A stretch of 64,000 nt of DNA, from assembly GCA_040222455.1 (NCBI GenBank), contig JAVKDD010000027.1:1-64000 (forward strand), given 5' to 3'. The translations under genes were made by a program, and so were the position numbers. The notes under the pieces were generated by a model. That model made no database searches. It saw only the letters and a program-made list of their open reading frames with translations, and was not told the origin of the DNA. The first letter of the stretch is position 1. Every line of letters begins with the position of its first letter. Below are positions 27,162 through 35,996 of the stretch, one piece after another. This stretch comes from RHLJ01 sp040222455 (GTDB lineage: Bacteria > Bacteroidota > Rhodothermia > Balneolales > Balneolaceae).

Positions 27162-27614
27162 TTACTCAGCATCTTTTAGCTTCTTCAAACTCACTGCGTT
27201 TGTGCAATATCTTAGACCGCTTGGCTCTGGTCCATCAGGGAAAACGTGACCTAAATGGGCATCACAAGTATTACAGAGTATTTCAACGCGAGTCATTCCA
27301 TGCGTGAAATCACCTTCGTAAGCAACTGCATTATCTTCAACAGGTTGTGTAAATGAAGGCCAACCAGTATTACTTTCAAATTTAGTATTAGAATCAAAAA
27401 GTAACGTATCACAGCAAATACATGCGTATTCACCAGGTTCAAAACGGCTACACATTTCAGAAGAGAAAGGGCGTTCGGTTCCTTTCAACCTTGTAACTGC
27501 ATATTGTTCTTCGGTAAGTTGAGCTTTCCATTCCTGAGTAGTTTTTTCTACTCTGTTATTCGGTTTAGGATTTCCTTCTTTCGCGAGTTTGATAATGTCT
27601 TTCCAAGTAAGCAT
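27162..27614 (-). CDS. msrB: Peptide-methionine (R)-S-oxide reductase
   Basis: A 150-residue MsrB that reduces methionine-R-sulfoxide in proteins. Two CxxC zinc pairs are seen (CICC near 69-72 and CNTC near 118-121). TGWPSF, the substrate pocket HLGHVFPDGP and the catalytic Cys in RYCTNAVSL are all present. No signal peptide is visible, so it is cytoplasmic. It stands alone in its strand run and is not fused to MsrA. Confidence 0.95.
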   Translation of the reverse strand: MLTWKDIIKLAKEGNPKPNNRVEKTTQEWKAQLTEEQYAVTRLKGTERPFSSEMCSRFEPGEYACICCDTLLFDSNTKFESNTGWPSFTQPVEDNAVAYEGDFTHGMTRVEILCNTCDAHLGHVFPDGPEPSGLRYCTNAVSLKKLKDAE

Positions 27615-27682
27615 AATTGTTGCCGAACTAAATTTTATTTATATCGAAATAATGAAAATAAATGGGATTCTTAAAAATGAAG

Positions 27683-28570
27683 TCAGATTTCAACAGGTCT
27701 CGCTATCATGATTCCCGTATTTTTAGAATTCGGTTTAAGAAACGAAGCTATAGGTTCATCAGAAATCTCAACTTTTAAATTTGATTGAGAAGCATGTAAA
27801 AGATGTAATCTTCCATCTTGTTCTACTAGTACTCCAACATGAGCAACATCTAAACCTTCAATACTGGTTGTGAGACCTATGATATCACCCTCTTTTAGTA
27901 AGTATTCGTATTCTGAAATTTTATCTTTAGGTAAGTAAAAATAATTTTTATTGTTTATTGCTGATTCTTGTTCCTTAATTATGGAAATAAAATCAGGGTT
28001 TTGGCTAAGATGTTTGTAGCTCTCGGGATTAGAACTCATAAAACTAACTTTATTCGGAAAAGGATTTCCAAAACTATCGGCAGGAGTGCTAACAAGCTCA
28101 TTAACTTTATTATTATAAATCCAGTCACTAAAATAATGTAGTCGGGAAGGGTATTCGCTCAACTCCCCGTTTCTATACCTGATTTTTTTTATTTCTGATG
28201 CAAATTGTTCAAATGTCTGATTCTCAGATTTCAATGTTCTGGCAAGTGCTAACAGGTTCTCAGCGTAGGTAGTACAATCTAATTCTCTGAGATTAATGAT
28301 AAGTTTTTCTTCTTCATTTACCTCAAGGGTATGTGCTACATATTCATTTCCAATAAAATACTTTCCTATTTCAGGGACTAATGTTGCAATAGGTTTATTG
28401 GATTCATCCTTATATTTAGAAAGGATATCTGCAAAAATTTCAGCGTCTTTCTCGGTGTAAGAAATTTCTGAGAGGTTGAGGGATTGCTCTTTTTTATAGT
28501 CAGTTTTTTGGCTGCATCCGATAGAATTAAAGCCAAAAATAAGTATCAGAGAAATTAGCAATGATTTCAT
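27683..28570 (-). CDS. DUF1460 lipoprotein, N-acetylmuramoyl-L-alanine amidase-like
   Basis: A 295-residue exported protein with a lipoprotein signal ending SIGC (Cys19). The DUF1460 domain belongs to the NlpC/P60 cysteine peptidase superfamily. The catalytic cysteine is in LRELDCTTYAENLLAL and the histidine in DVAHVGVLV; a second LLHASQ follows. Members cleave muropeptides in cell wall recycling. It lies four bases after the phosphoglucosamine mutase gene, a pairing consistent with a peptidoglycan role. The precise bond cleaved is inferred. Confidence 0.85.
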   Translation of the reverse strand: MKSLLISLILIFGFNSIGCSQKTDYKKEQSLNLSEISYTEKDAEIFADILSKYKDESNKPIATLVPEIGKYFIGNEYVAHTLEVNEEEKLIINLRELDCTTYAENLLALARTLKSENQTFEQFASEIKKIRYRNGELSEYPSRLHYFSDWIYNNKVNELVSTPADSFGNPFPNKVSFMSSNPESYKHLSQNPDFISIIKEQESAINNKNYFYLPKDKISEYEYLLKEGDIIGLTTSIEGLDVAHVGVLVEQDGRLHLLHASQSNLKVEISDEPIASFLKPNSKNTGIMIARPVEI

Positions 28571-28574
28571 AATG

Positions 28575-29921
28575 TTATATAATTGATTTTACTTTCTGAG
28601 CAAATGCTACTGCTGCTTCTTCAGACTTTCCTTCTGAGTAAATTCGAATAATTGGTTCTGTATTCGATTTTCTTAGATGAATCCATCCTTCCTCAAAATC
28701 TACTTTAACTCCATCAATAGTATTCGGATTTAAAGAAGCATAATGAGATTTAACTAATTCTAGAACTTCATCCGCATCTTTACCTAAATCATTCAGCAGA
28801 ATTTTACTCTTACTCATATAATAATTGGTAAAGCTAGAACGTAGCGCTGAAGAAGAAATTTTCTTTTCAGCGAGATGCTGAATTACACAAGCAATTCCTA
28901 CTAAAGCATCACGTCCATAATGTAAGTCAGGTACAATAATGCCACCACTTCCTTCACCACCAACAGTGGCGTTCACTTCCTGCATTTTTTTTACCACATT
29001 GATTTCGCCCACAGCCGAACGATGACATTTCTGACCATATTTCTCGGTTACTTCATCGGCAATACGAGAGGAGGAAAGATTGGTAGCAGTGGCACCAGGT
29101 TTTTTACTCAGAATAAAATCAAATACTGTAGCTTGCGTGTACTCTTCACCAAATAAGGTTCCAGTGTCATCAACAAGTGCTAATCGGTCGGCATCAGGAT
29201 CGGTTACAACTCCTAAATCGGCATTGGTTTTTTTAACAAGTTCACAAATTTCGGTTAAATTCTCTGGAATAGGTTCCGGGTTGTGTGGAAACAATCCATC
29301 TGGAATACAATGAATTTTATGGATTTTAGAAACTCCAAGTTGCTCCAAAAGCATCGGGACTGCAAGAGAGCCAGCACCATTTACAGCATCAATGGCTACA
29401 GATATATCTAAGCTTTTAATTAATTCTGTATCAATGTATGGAAGATCTAAGATAGCTTGGATATGATCTTGAAGAAGATTTTCATCCGTATTCAGTTTTC
29501 CAATTTTATCATAAGGTTGATAATTAAACTCTCCGGATTCCGAAATTGCAATCATTTCTGAACCTTGCACTGCATCCATAAATTCACTTGTTGAATTAAG
29601 AAGCTTTAAAGCATTCCATTCTGCTGGGTTATGACTAGCAGAAATGATAATGCCGCCAGAAGCTTTATATTTTATAACACCCATAGCAACAGTTGGGGTA
29701 GGTACAATTCCAACCTTAATAACATTACAACCAACACTCATTAAAGTAGAAGCAACGATATCTTCACAAATTTGTCCGGTTACTCTTGAATCTCTTCCTA
29801 GAACTACCGTTCCTCCTTTAAGCCATGTGCCATAAGCAGCAGTAAAACGTGCTAAGTTTTCAGGAGTTAAGTCGGTTCCAAAAATTCCGCGTATTCCGGA
29901 AACGGAAATCATTAATGCCAT
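28575..29921 (-). CDS. glmM: Phosphoglucosamine mutase-like phosphohexomutase
   Basis: A 448-residue alpha-D-phosphohexomutase. The phosphoserine loop is IIISASHNPAEWNALKLL (near 92-109), metal binding DPDADRLALVDD is near 240-251, the sugar-binding loop GEGSGGII near 321-328, and the phosphate-binding RKSNTEPIIRIYSE is close to the C terminus. GlmM makes glucosamine-1-phosphate for peptidoglycan. The opening SVSGIRGIFGTDLTPENLARF fits the GlmM/ManB-like form found in these phyla; phosphomannomutase activity cannot be excluded. Confidence 0.85.
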   Translation of the reverse strand: MALMISVSGIRGIFGTDLTPENLARFTAAYGTWLKGGTVVLGRDSRVTGQICEDIVASTLMSVGCNVIKVGIVPTPTVAMGVIKYKASGGIIISASHNPAEWNALKLLNSTSEFMDAVQGSEMIAISESGEFNYQPYDKIGKLNTDENLLQDHIQAILDLPYIDTELIKSLDISVAIDAVNGAGSLAVPMLLEQLGVSKIHKIHCIPDGLFPHNPEPIPENLTEICELVKKTNADLGVVTDPDADRLALVDDTGTLFGEEYTQATVFDFILSKKPGATATNLSSSRIADEVTEKYGQKCHRSAVGEINVVKKMQEVNATVGGEGSGGIIVPDLHYGRDALVGIACVIQHLAEKKISSSALRSSFTNYYMSKSKILLNDLGKDADEVLELVKSHYASLNPNTIDGVKVDFEEGWIHLRKSNTEPIIRIYSEGKSEEAAVAFAQKVKSII

Positions 29922-29932
29922 AAAGTTTTCCT

Positions 29933-31825
29933 TTATCTATTTAATAGTGATTGAAGTTGCGCCTTCCATGCTTGAATACCTGGGAAATTCGGGTTTATCG
30001 AAATTACTTGATTTGCGGTTTCGAGTGCCTTTTCTAATTGAAGGTTAGTCCCATAGGCTCCTGATAGATTATAAAGCATTTGAGGATCATTTGGATTTAT
30101 TTTTCTCGAGCGTTCTAAATATTCAATTCCTTTTACAGAATTCCCTTTATGAACCTCGATTGCTCCCAACATTTTTGTTATAAAAGCATCATTTGGATTT
30201 ATTTCAAAAGCATTTAATAATAATGGCTCAGCATTATCGAAATCATTTTGTTCAAGGTAAATTCTTGCTGCAAAAACATATGGTGAATCGTTCCAAGGCT
30301 GGTTACGAATCAATCCTCTGTATTCAAGTATTGCTTCATCGTATCGGCTTTGTTTTTGATAAGCTTGTGCAAGCTCTACTTTAGATTCATCCCAATTTTT
30401 ATTGTAATGAACGGTACGAACAGCTAAGCTATCAGCTAAACTTATTGCACTATAGCTTTTAACATAAAGTTCAGGTTTTGCACCCATTACAAATGGAAAA
30501 CTCTGCTTAAGAGTAGCCACTCTATGCCAAGCAACTCTTACGTCGAATTCAGAAAAAAACATTCGATCTTTATAGGTATTGAGGTTCTGATCAGGAACAA
30601 TTTCATTATATGATAAAATAGATTCAGAGAATGCTTTTCCTAGTAGAAAATAACCTTGTTGATTAGGGTGAAGGTGTTCTAGCATTAAATCAAACCCTAT
30701 TATTCCATCACTGGTAAATTTAACCAACTCTTCTTCTGCTGGAACATATTGCACCCAGTCGTAATCTGATGCAGTTGATTTTATAATCTCATTAATTTGT
30801 GAAGGAGCTCGGAATTTTAGTCCATCTAAATTTTTTGCAAGGGTGAATTTTTCTAATGCTTTTGCATAATTTTGATTTTCATATTCTTGAATTGCTTCCT
30901 CATAAACTTGTTTGGCAGGAGGTTGGTCACCGCCTTCTATCGAAACAAAAGGTGAATGATCTTTTAAATTACTAGCTACACTTCCAACAAAAACAGGGAT
31001 TTCTTCTTCACCAAATTTGGTAACTATTTCCGAAAGATTGCTTTCGAATTGAGCCATCGCAAGTTCGTACTGTGGGCTCCCTAATTCTATTGATCTGGAA
31101 TTAACAATTCGCTCCATTAATGTAGCGGATTGGTCGATCTTTTCATCTGAAAAAGTCTCAGCAAACCAAATACCTGAATCAACTATGATATTTCTAAGGA
31201 GCATAAATGTTTTGAAACGTTGAAGCTTCAGATAAAATCGTACAAAGCCAGGAAAACCCCCAAGATTTTCATTAGAACCAACACCAAGCGCACCATAAAA
31301 CTCGTTATGACCTGCATAAATTAAAATAGCATCGGGTTTATGTTCCATAATTTCATCGACTTGATCGAATAAGGTATAAGAACTGATAGCTGAGATACTC
31401 ACATTTATTACTTCTACTTCTCGATCTGGCATGGCATCTTGTAGAACATCTTGGACAACTCTGGAGTACGTTCCATTAAATCCATAAGGATAACCTGCTG
31501 CACTCGATCCACCCATAGCAAAAACACGATATCCATTTTCGGGCTTGTTCTTTAAAAAGGCATCGATTGATGGGTTTGGGATTGTTTTGGTATAAAAAAA
31601 GTAACGAGCAGCGAAATTTGGATTCGGAATTAAATATTCAGCAGATGGAATATTTGGATCAACAAATAAATCGGTATTTCCCAGATAGTTTGTACCTCTG
31701 AGTACTAACTCTATTATCAAGAAAAATAGAATAGGAATAGAAAAAGTAATAGTGTAAAAAAGAACCTTCTTCTTTGATGAAAGTGGTGCTTTAGGTTGGT
31801 TTTTGTTACTTGATCGTTCCACCAT
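29933..31825 (-). CDS. Membrane-anchored SGNH/GDSL hydrolase with C-terminal TPR repeats
   Basis: A 630-residue protein. One N-terminal transmembrane helix (about 20-42) leads into a long extracytoplasmic SGNH hydrolase-like domain: MGGSSAAGYPY carries the block I serine, IYAGHNEFYG is block III and LEHLHPNQQGY the C-terminal catalytic His block. A TPR-like stretch appears near 310 and tandem TPRs fill about 480-625. SGNH enzymes remove acetyl or acyl groups from sugars and lipids. It is eleven bases upstream of glmM and two bases after a cobalamin adenosyltransferase gene. Substrate unknown; polysaccharide or wall deacetylation is a guess. Confidence 0.8.
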   Translation of the reverse strand: MVERSSNKNQPKAPLSSKKKVLFYTITFSIPILFFLIIELVLRGTNYLGNTDLFVDPNIPSAEYLIPNPNFAARYFFYTKTIPNPSIDAFLKNKPENGYRVFAMGGSSAAGYPYGFNGTYSRVVQDVLQDAMPDREVEVINVSISAISSYTLFDQVDEIMEHKPDAILIYAGHNEFYGALGVGSNENLGGFPGFVRFYLKLQRFKTFMLLRNIIVDSGIWFAETFSDEKIDQSATLMERIVNSRSIELGSPQYELAMAQFESNLSEIVTKFGEEEIPVFVGSVASNLKDHSPFVSIEGGDQPPAKQVYEEAIQEYENQNYAKALEKFTLAKNLDGLKFRAPSQINEIIKSTASDYDWVQYVPAEEELVKFTSDGIIGFDLMLEHLHPNQQGYFLLGKAFSESILSYNEIVPDQNLNTYKDRMFFSEFDVRVAWHRVATLKQSFPFVMGAKPELYVKSYSAISLADSLAVRTVHYNKNWDESKVELAQAYQKQSRYDEAILEYRGLIRNQPWNDSPYVFAARIYLEQNDFDNAEPLLLNAFEINPNDAFITKMLGAIEVHKGNSVKGIEYLERSRKINPNDPQMLYNLSGAYGTNLQLEKALETANQVISINPNFPGIQAWKAQLQSLLNR

Positions 31826-31827
31826 AA

Positions 31828-32373
31828 TTAATTTTTTGGAATCCAGGGAACTTCAACCGTTCCAGATGTGTGATTTTCGAACCTGCCAAGCACAAATAGA
31901 AAATCTGAGAGTCTATTTAGATAGATGATCGATTCCGGAGTTATATATTCTTCTTCGCTACATTCTACAGCTTTACGTTCTGCTCTTCTGCAAACCGTTC
32001 TAGAATAATGGATTGCCGCTCCTGCATGAGTTCCCCCAGGTAATATGAAATTTTTTAAAGGTGGTAGTTTTTCTTCCATCTCATCAATAGCTTCTTCAAG
32101 AAATTTAACTTCAGTATCAGAGATTCTATTAATTCGGGTTTCCTTCGAGAATGGGGTAGCAAGATCGGCACCAAGTACAAATAGTTGCTTCTGAACCACA
32201 CTTAAAAAATTTTGAGTTTTAGAAGAAGGTGAATGTGAGAGTACTATCCCAATAACTGAATTAAGCTCATCTACAGTGCCATAGGAAGCGATTCTACTTG
32301 AATGTTTAGAAACTTTTTGACCTCCGTAAAGGGAAGTTTGTCCTGAATCGCCTTGTTTTGTATATATTTTCAT
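31828..32373 (-). CDS. PduO-type ATP:cob(I)alamin adenosyltransferase
   Basis: A 181-residue adenosyltransferase that makes adenosylcobalamin. The ATP-binding N terminus KIYTKQGDSGQTSLYGG (2-18) and SYGTVDELNS (30-39) are typical. The C-terminal CRRAERKAVE and LNRLSDFLFVLGR give the cobalamin/ATP contact residues. No cobalamin riboswitch was seen upstream, but the divergent region to the next gene holds a perfect 7-bp inverted repeat at 32438-32456. Confidence 0.92.
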   Translation of the reverse strand: MKIYTKQGDSGQTSLYGGQKVSKHSSRIASYGTVDELNSVIGIVLSHSPSSKTQNFLSVVQKQLFVLGADLATPFSKETRINRISDTEVKFLEEAIDEMEEKLPPLKNFILPGGTHAGAAIHYSRTVCRRAERKAVECSEEEYITPESIIYLNRLSDFLFVLGRFENHTSGTVEVPWIPKN

Positions 32374-32437
32374 TTTTAATTTTTGCTAAAAGTAGGGGTT
32401 TGTAACGACATAATCTTTCAATTTGAAATTGAATAAC

Positions 32438-32456
32438 ATGTAAACTTCATTTACAT
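32438..32456. promoter_or_regulatory. Palindrome ATGTAAA-N5-TTTACAT, candidate operator
   Basis: Perfect 7-base arms (32438-32444 and 32450-32456) with a five-base centre lie midway between two divergent starts (32373 and 32515). The size and shape fit a dimeric repressor site. No regulator gene is adjacent and the motif is not one I recognise. Confidence 0.35.
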
Positions 32457-32514
32457 CTTTTTTGTACAATCACAACCAGTTCTTCTTACTTTTAAATCCA
32501 ATTAATATCATCTG

Positions 32515-33267
32515 ATGAAGCACAAACTATTATACTTATCCATAATTCTATTTACGAGTCTGCAAATCCAAGTTGAAGCACAGCAATCTATATCAAATGG
32601 ATACGATGTGATAAAAGCTATGTATAATGAATATGAAGGTGAATGGTATAAGCACCTTACTTTTATCCAGAAAACTACATTTTATAATCAAGATGGATCT
32701 GTTCAAAGAACACAAGACTGGTTTGAGGCTCTTAGTTTACCAGGTAAACTTGCAATTAAATTTGATTCGAAAGAGAGTGATAACGGGATTTTATTTACTA
32801 ATGGTATACAATATGGATATGCAAATGGAGAGCTTGTTCAGGAAGTTGAGCGAGAGCATGAACTTCTAATTTTAGGTTTTGATGTGTACCACCAAAGTCC
32901 TGACATCACTGCAACTCAATTGACTAAATTAGGCTTTGATTTAGAGAAAGTGTATGAAGATGAGTGGCAAGGAAGGGACGTTTATGTTGTTGGAGTTGAC
33001 AAAGCAGATACAACTGCGCCACAGTTTTGGATAGATAAAGAGCAACTATATTTTGTTCGAAATATTGTAATTGGCAGGTTTGATACTATTCAAGAAGTAC
33101 AATTCAATAAATATGAGAGATTAGGGCAAGCTTGGATTGCACCTGAAGTACTATTTAAAGCAAATGGATTTAAAGGATTACTAGAAGAATATATACAGAT
33201 AGTAATACCAGATACTTTAAATCAAGAGATATTCAATCCAGTTTTATTTACTGAAACCGTTTGGTAA
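32515..33267 (+). CDS. Secreted outer-membrane-lipoprotein-sorting-like protein, function unknown
   Basis: A 250-residue exported protein. The signal peptide MKHKLLYLSIILFTSLQIQ leads to a VEAQQS cleavage region. The mature part is rich in beta-type segments with alternating aromatics (TTFYNQDGSVQRTQDWFEA, FWIDKEQLYFVRNIVIGRF), which resembles the LolA/LolB-like half-barrel family. It has no lipobox and no partner lolC/lolD genes here. The resemblance is by shape only; treat the role as unknown. Confidence 0.65.
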   Translation: MKHKLLYLSIILFTSLQIQVEAQQSISNGYDVIKAMYNEYEGEWYKHLTFIQKTTFYNQDGSVQRTQDWFEALSLPGKLAIKFDSKESDNGILFTNGIQYGYANGELVQEVEREHELLILGFDVYHQSPDITATQLTKLGFDLEKVYEDEWQGRDVYVVGVDKADTTAPQFWIDKEQLYFVRNIVIGRFDTIQEVQFNKYERLGQAWIAPEVLFKANGFKGLLEEYIQIVIPDTLNQEIFNPVLFTETVW

Positions 33268-33274
33268 AACTAAC

Positions 33275-34234
33275 TTAAGCAGAACAACTACCCCCGCCTA
33301 GTACACAAAATTGAGAGCAATAGGGGTGATTTAAATATACTCTTTTAAACGACTCTTGAAGTGTTTTTCCGAGAATAAAATTCTCATCATAAGCAATAAG
33401 TGTACATGGAAGTACTACTGGATGAAGGTCTCCTTTTCGTTTAACTACCATACGCTCGCTAGCACACATCTGTTGATCTGGGTGAACATTCAAAATATCC
33501 CAGCACGCTGTGGTTATTTCAGGAACGTCCTTATCGGTAGACATTTCAGGGAAAATTACAATTCGTTCTTCATTTGAAAAGTCTAGCCCAATATTAAATT
33601 CTAAGAGTGTTTTTTGAAACCCATCAATTGCTTCTTTTCTTGACTCATTGTATAAAGATCGACCTGCAATGCTTAAATCAAAATCTAAATCGTATAAAGA
33701 GCGTATGGTTTTAAGTGTGCGTTCGAAGGTTTTAGGTCCACGTTCTTTTTCATGTCCTTCTTTTGTGAAATGATCCAAAGAAATCCTTAGGGAAAGCTGG
33801 TTTTTATAGGTTCTATTTAGCGAATCTAATTCATTGAAATATTTGTCAATAGCTCGGTAAGCATTGGTTAAAACCAGAACATTATATCCTCTCTCCAAAC
33901 AGGCATTTAGGATTGGTACCATATCCTTATTCAGAAAGGGTTCTCCTCCAGTAAATGAAATGTTTGTTGTTCCTAGTTTCAGCTCTTCTATTTCATTTAA
34001 GTATTCAGTTACTTCAGCAAGAGTAATAAACTCAAGTTCATCGTTAGTTGGGGAAGATTCTATGTAACAATTTTCGCAAGCGAGATTACATCGAGTTCCA
34101 GTGTTAATCCAAAGTGTTTCTAATTTCTTTATATCTACAAAAGCTCTTTTTTCGCCTTTTGCTGTAGTATGTTCATCTACAAACTTTCCTTTTTCATGAA
34201 AGTTATTCTGTATTTCTATCTCTTTTAGCAACAT
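33275..34234 (-). CDS. Radical SAM protein with C-terminal cysteine cluster
   Basis: A 319-residue radical SAM enzyme. The [4Fe-4S] motif is CNLACENC (C49, C53, C56), followed by FTGGEPFLNKDM, the GGE motif that binds SAM. The C-terminal part has further cysteines at MCASER, LPCTL and HPYCSQFCVLGGGSC, in the style of SPASM/twitch domains that hold an auxiliary cluster. Relatives modify peptides, build cofactors or make heme d1. No small peptide substrate ORF could be recognised beside it, and the neighbours are a secreted beta protein and a YigZ gene. The reaction is unknown. Confidence 0.85.
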   Translation of the reverse strand: MLLKEIEIQNNFHEKGKFVDEHTTAKGEKRAFVDIKKLETLWINTGTRCNLACENCYIESSPTNDELEFITLAEVTEYLNEIEELKLGTTNISFTGGEPFLNKDMVPILNACLERGYNVLVLTNAYRAIDKYFNELDSLNRTYKNQLSLRISLDHFTKEGHEKERGPKTFERTLKTIRSLYDLDFDLSIAGRSLYNESRKEAIDGFQKTLLEFNIGLDFSNEERIVIFPEMSTDKDVPEITTACWDILNVHPDQQMCASERMVVKRKGDLHPVVLPCTLIAYDENFILGKTLQESFKRVYLNHPYCSQFCVLGGGSCSA

Positions 34235-34456
34235 GAAGTCGATTCCAGTGTATTTATTTTATTTGTTCAAATCGAAATATCAAACCCCGTTATTTCAAGA
34301 TCTGATTATGATTTATGTAATAACTCCAAAACCTGAAGTCGTAATATTATGAAGGTATTTCAATATTTAACTCACGTAAAAAACTAAATAATGGATCTAA
34401 AAGTTCAAGAAATATAAAAAGGTATATTGCACTTATATCTTTTCGAATTATACATT

Positions 34457-35077
34457 TTAACCCTGAGCCGAAATATAACTTTTGTGTAACATTTTAAACT
34501 GTATAGGAAGATGTAAGAGTGATTCAAGTTGGATTTCCAAAGCCTTGGTTAATTGAATTGGGCAAGCAAAAGATCGGGTTACTTTTTCTAAATACTCGGC
34601 ATGTTGCTCTTCTAAATGGTAATTATTTATCAGTTTATTTATCTCATTTTCAAAAGAATAAGGATATGAAATCTCAATCAGTTGTATGAGTTTAATTTCC
34701 TGAAGAGTAGCTTTTTCAAGGCAATGTCTTGCCGTATCTCCATAGGCTTTTATTAAACCGGGTTTTCCTAATTTAGTGCCACCAAAAAAGCGAATAACTA
34801 TGATTCCAGAATTAATCACTTCAAATGATTTTAGTTGATTTAATATTGGAAGCCCAGCTGTTCCGGAAGGCTCTCCATCATCACTACAAAATTCAATTGG
34901 TGAAGAGGGATCAACCCGATATGCATAGCAATGATGTGAAGCCGTAGGATACTCCTTTTTTATTTGTTCTAGCCGATCCTTGAAACTCGTTTCATCCTTA
35001 CAACTGAATAGAAACCCGTAAAACTTTGACCCAAGTTCTCTTAGCGTAAAATCGGTAGCCTTTAGGATGGTTTTCAA
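34457..35077 (-). CDS. YigZ/IMPACT family protein (UPF0029)
   Basis: A 206-residue protein. The UPF0029 signature FCSDDGEPSGTAG and IRFFGGTKLGKPGLIKAYGD are near the middle. HHCYAYRV precedes it. The C-terminal DUF1949 region follows. Members are linked to translational control and stress in eukaryotes (IMPACT) and are of uncertain role in bacteria. The start MKTILKATDFTLRELGSK and the length are normal. It is a single gene, divergent from sdhC. Confidence 0.88.
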   Translation of the reverse strand: MKTILKATDFTLRELGSKFYGFLFSCKDETSFKDRLEQIKKEYPTASHHCYAYRVDPSSPIEFCSDDGEPSGTAGLPILNQLKSFEVINSGIIVIRFFGGTKLGKPGLIKAYGDTARHCLEKATLQEIKLIQLIEISYPYSFENEINKLINNYHLEEQHAEYLEKVTRSFACPIQLTKALEIQLESLLHLPIQFKMLHKSYISAQG

Positions 35078-35284
35078 AACACTTTCTTTATTGATTAAGA
35101 GAAGAGATTAAGCACATCATTTCGTAATTCATAATATACTATTTAGAGTCTTTCTATCTTGCCATTAGCACTCGAAAAAACGATTTTCCGTATTGAATTC
35201 TTAATATTTATAAAGTTTCAATAAATAATGAAACTAAGTAAATTGTACTTGTGTTAAGCACTATAAATCAAATCAAATAACTTA

Positions 35285-35983
35285 ATGCCTTCATTAAAAA
35301 AAGCGCTCAGTTCTCAGGTTGGTCGAAAGATAATGACAGGGATAACGGGCATCGGATTAATGCTGTTTTTAATTGGTCACCTTGCCGGGAACCTCTCAAT
35401 ATTTGGCTCTGCTGATGCCTTTAATATTTATACAAAAACACTTACAGACCTTGGACCTCTACTTTATGTGATTGAAGCTGGTTTAGCTTTCTTCTTTTTA
35501 TATCATACTGTTCTTGGTGTATCTATTTGGTGGGGTCGCAGAAAAGCCAGACCTGAAGGTTACAATACTTATAAAAGTAAAGGTGGGCCAAGTCATCAAA
35601 GTCTGGCTTCGAGAAGCATGATAATTACTGGTTCTATTATTCTAATATTTTTGGTTCTTCACATCATACATTTCAAATTTGGAGCTGATTATTCTACAAT
35701 GATTGATGGAGAACAAGCACGTGATTTAAGAAAATTAGTTATCGAGGAATTCCAAAAAACTGGAATTGTGATCGGATATGTTTTTGTGCTTGCTTTGGCA
35801 ATCTTACATTTATCTCATGGTTTTTGGAGTGCTTTTACATCGTTGGGAATGAAAAATGGTGAAGCCTCTAAAAAAGTTCAAGCTTCAGCTTATGCTTTTG
35901 GTATTATCATTATGCTCGCATTTATCTTCATCCCACTGTATATCTATTTTACTGGTGGTCAGGGTTCATTAATTAGTTATTAA
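35285..35983 (+). CDS. sdhC: Succinate dehydrogenase cytochrome b subunit (type B)
   Basis: A 232-residue membrane subunit with five hydrophobic helices. Histidines in MLFLIGHLAGNL, FLYHTVLGV, LVLHIIHFKFG and LAILHLSHGFW are the likely ligands of two hemes b, as in single-subunit diheme quinol/succinate complexes. It replaces separate SdhC and SdhD. It leads sdhC-sdhA-sdhB; sdhA starts 13 bases later. This complex oxidises succinate to fumarate and reduces menaquinone in the membrane. Confidence 0.93.
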   Translation: MPSLKKALSSQVGRKIMTGITGIGLMLFLIGHLAGNLSIFGSADAFNIYTKTLTDLGPLLYVIEAGLAFFFLYHTVLGVSIWWGRRKARPEGYNTYKSKGGPSHQSLASRSMIITGSIILIFLVLHIIHFKFGADYSTMIDGEQARDLRKLVIEEFQKTGIVIGYVFVLALAILHLSHGFWSAFTSLGMKNGEASKKVQASAYAFGIIIMLAFIFIPLYIYFTGGQGSLISY

Positions 35984-35996
35984 GGGAGTTTAGAAA

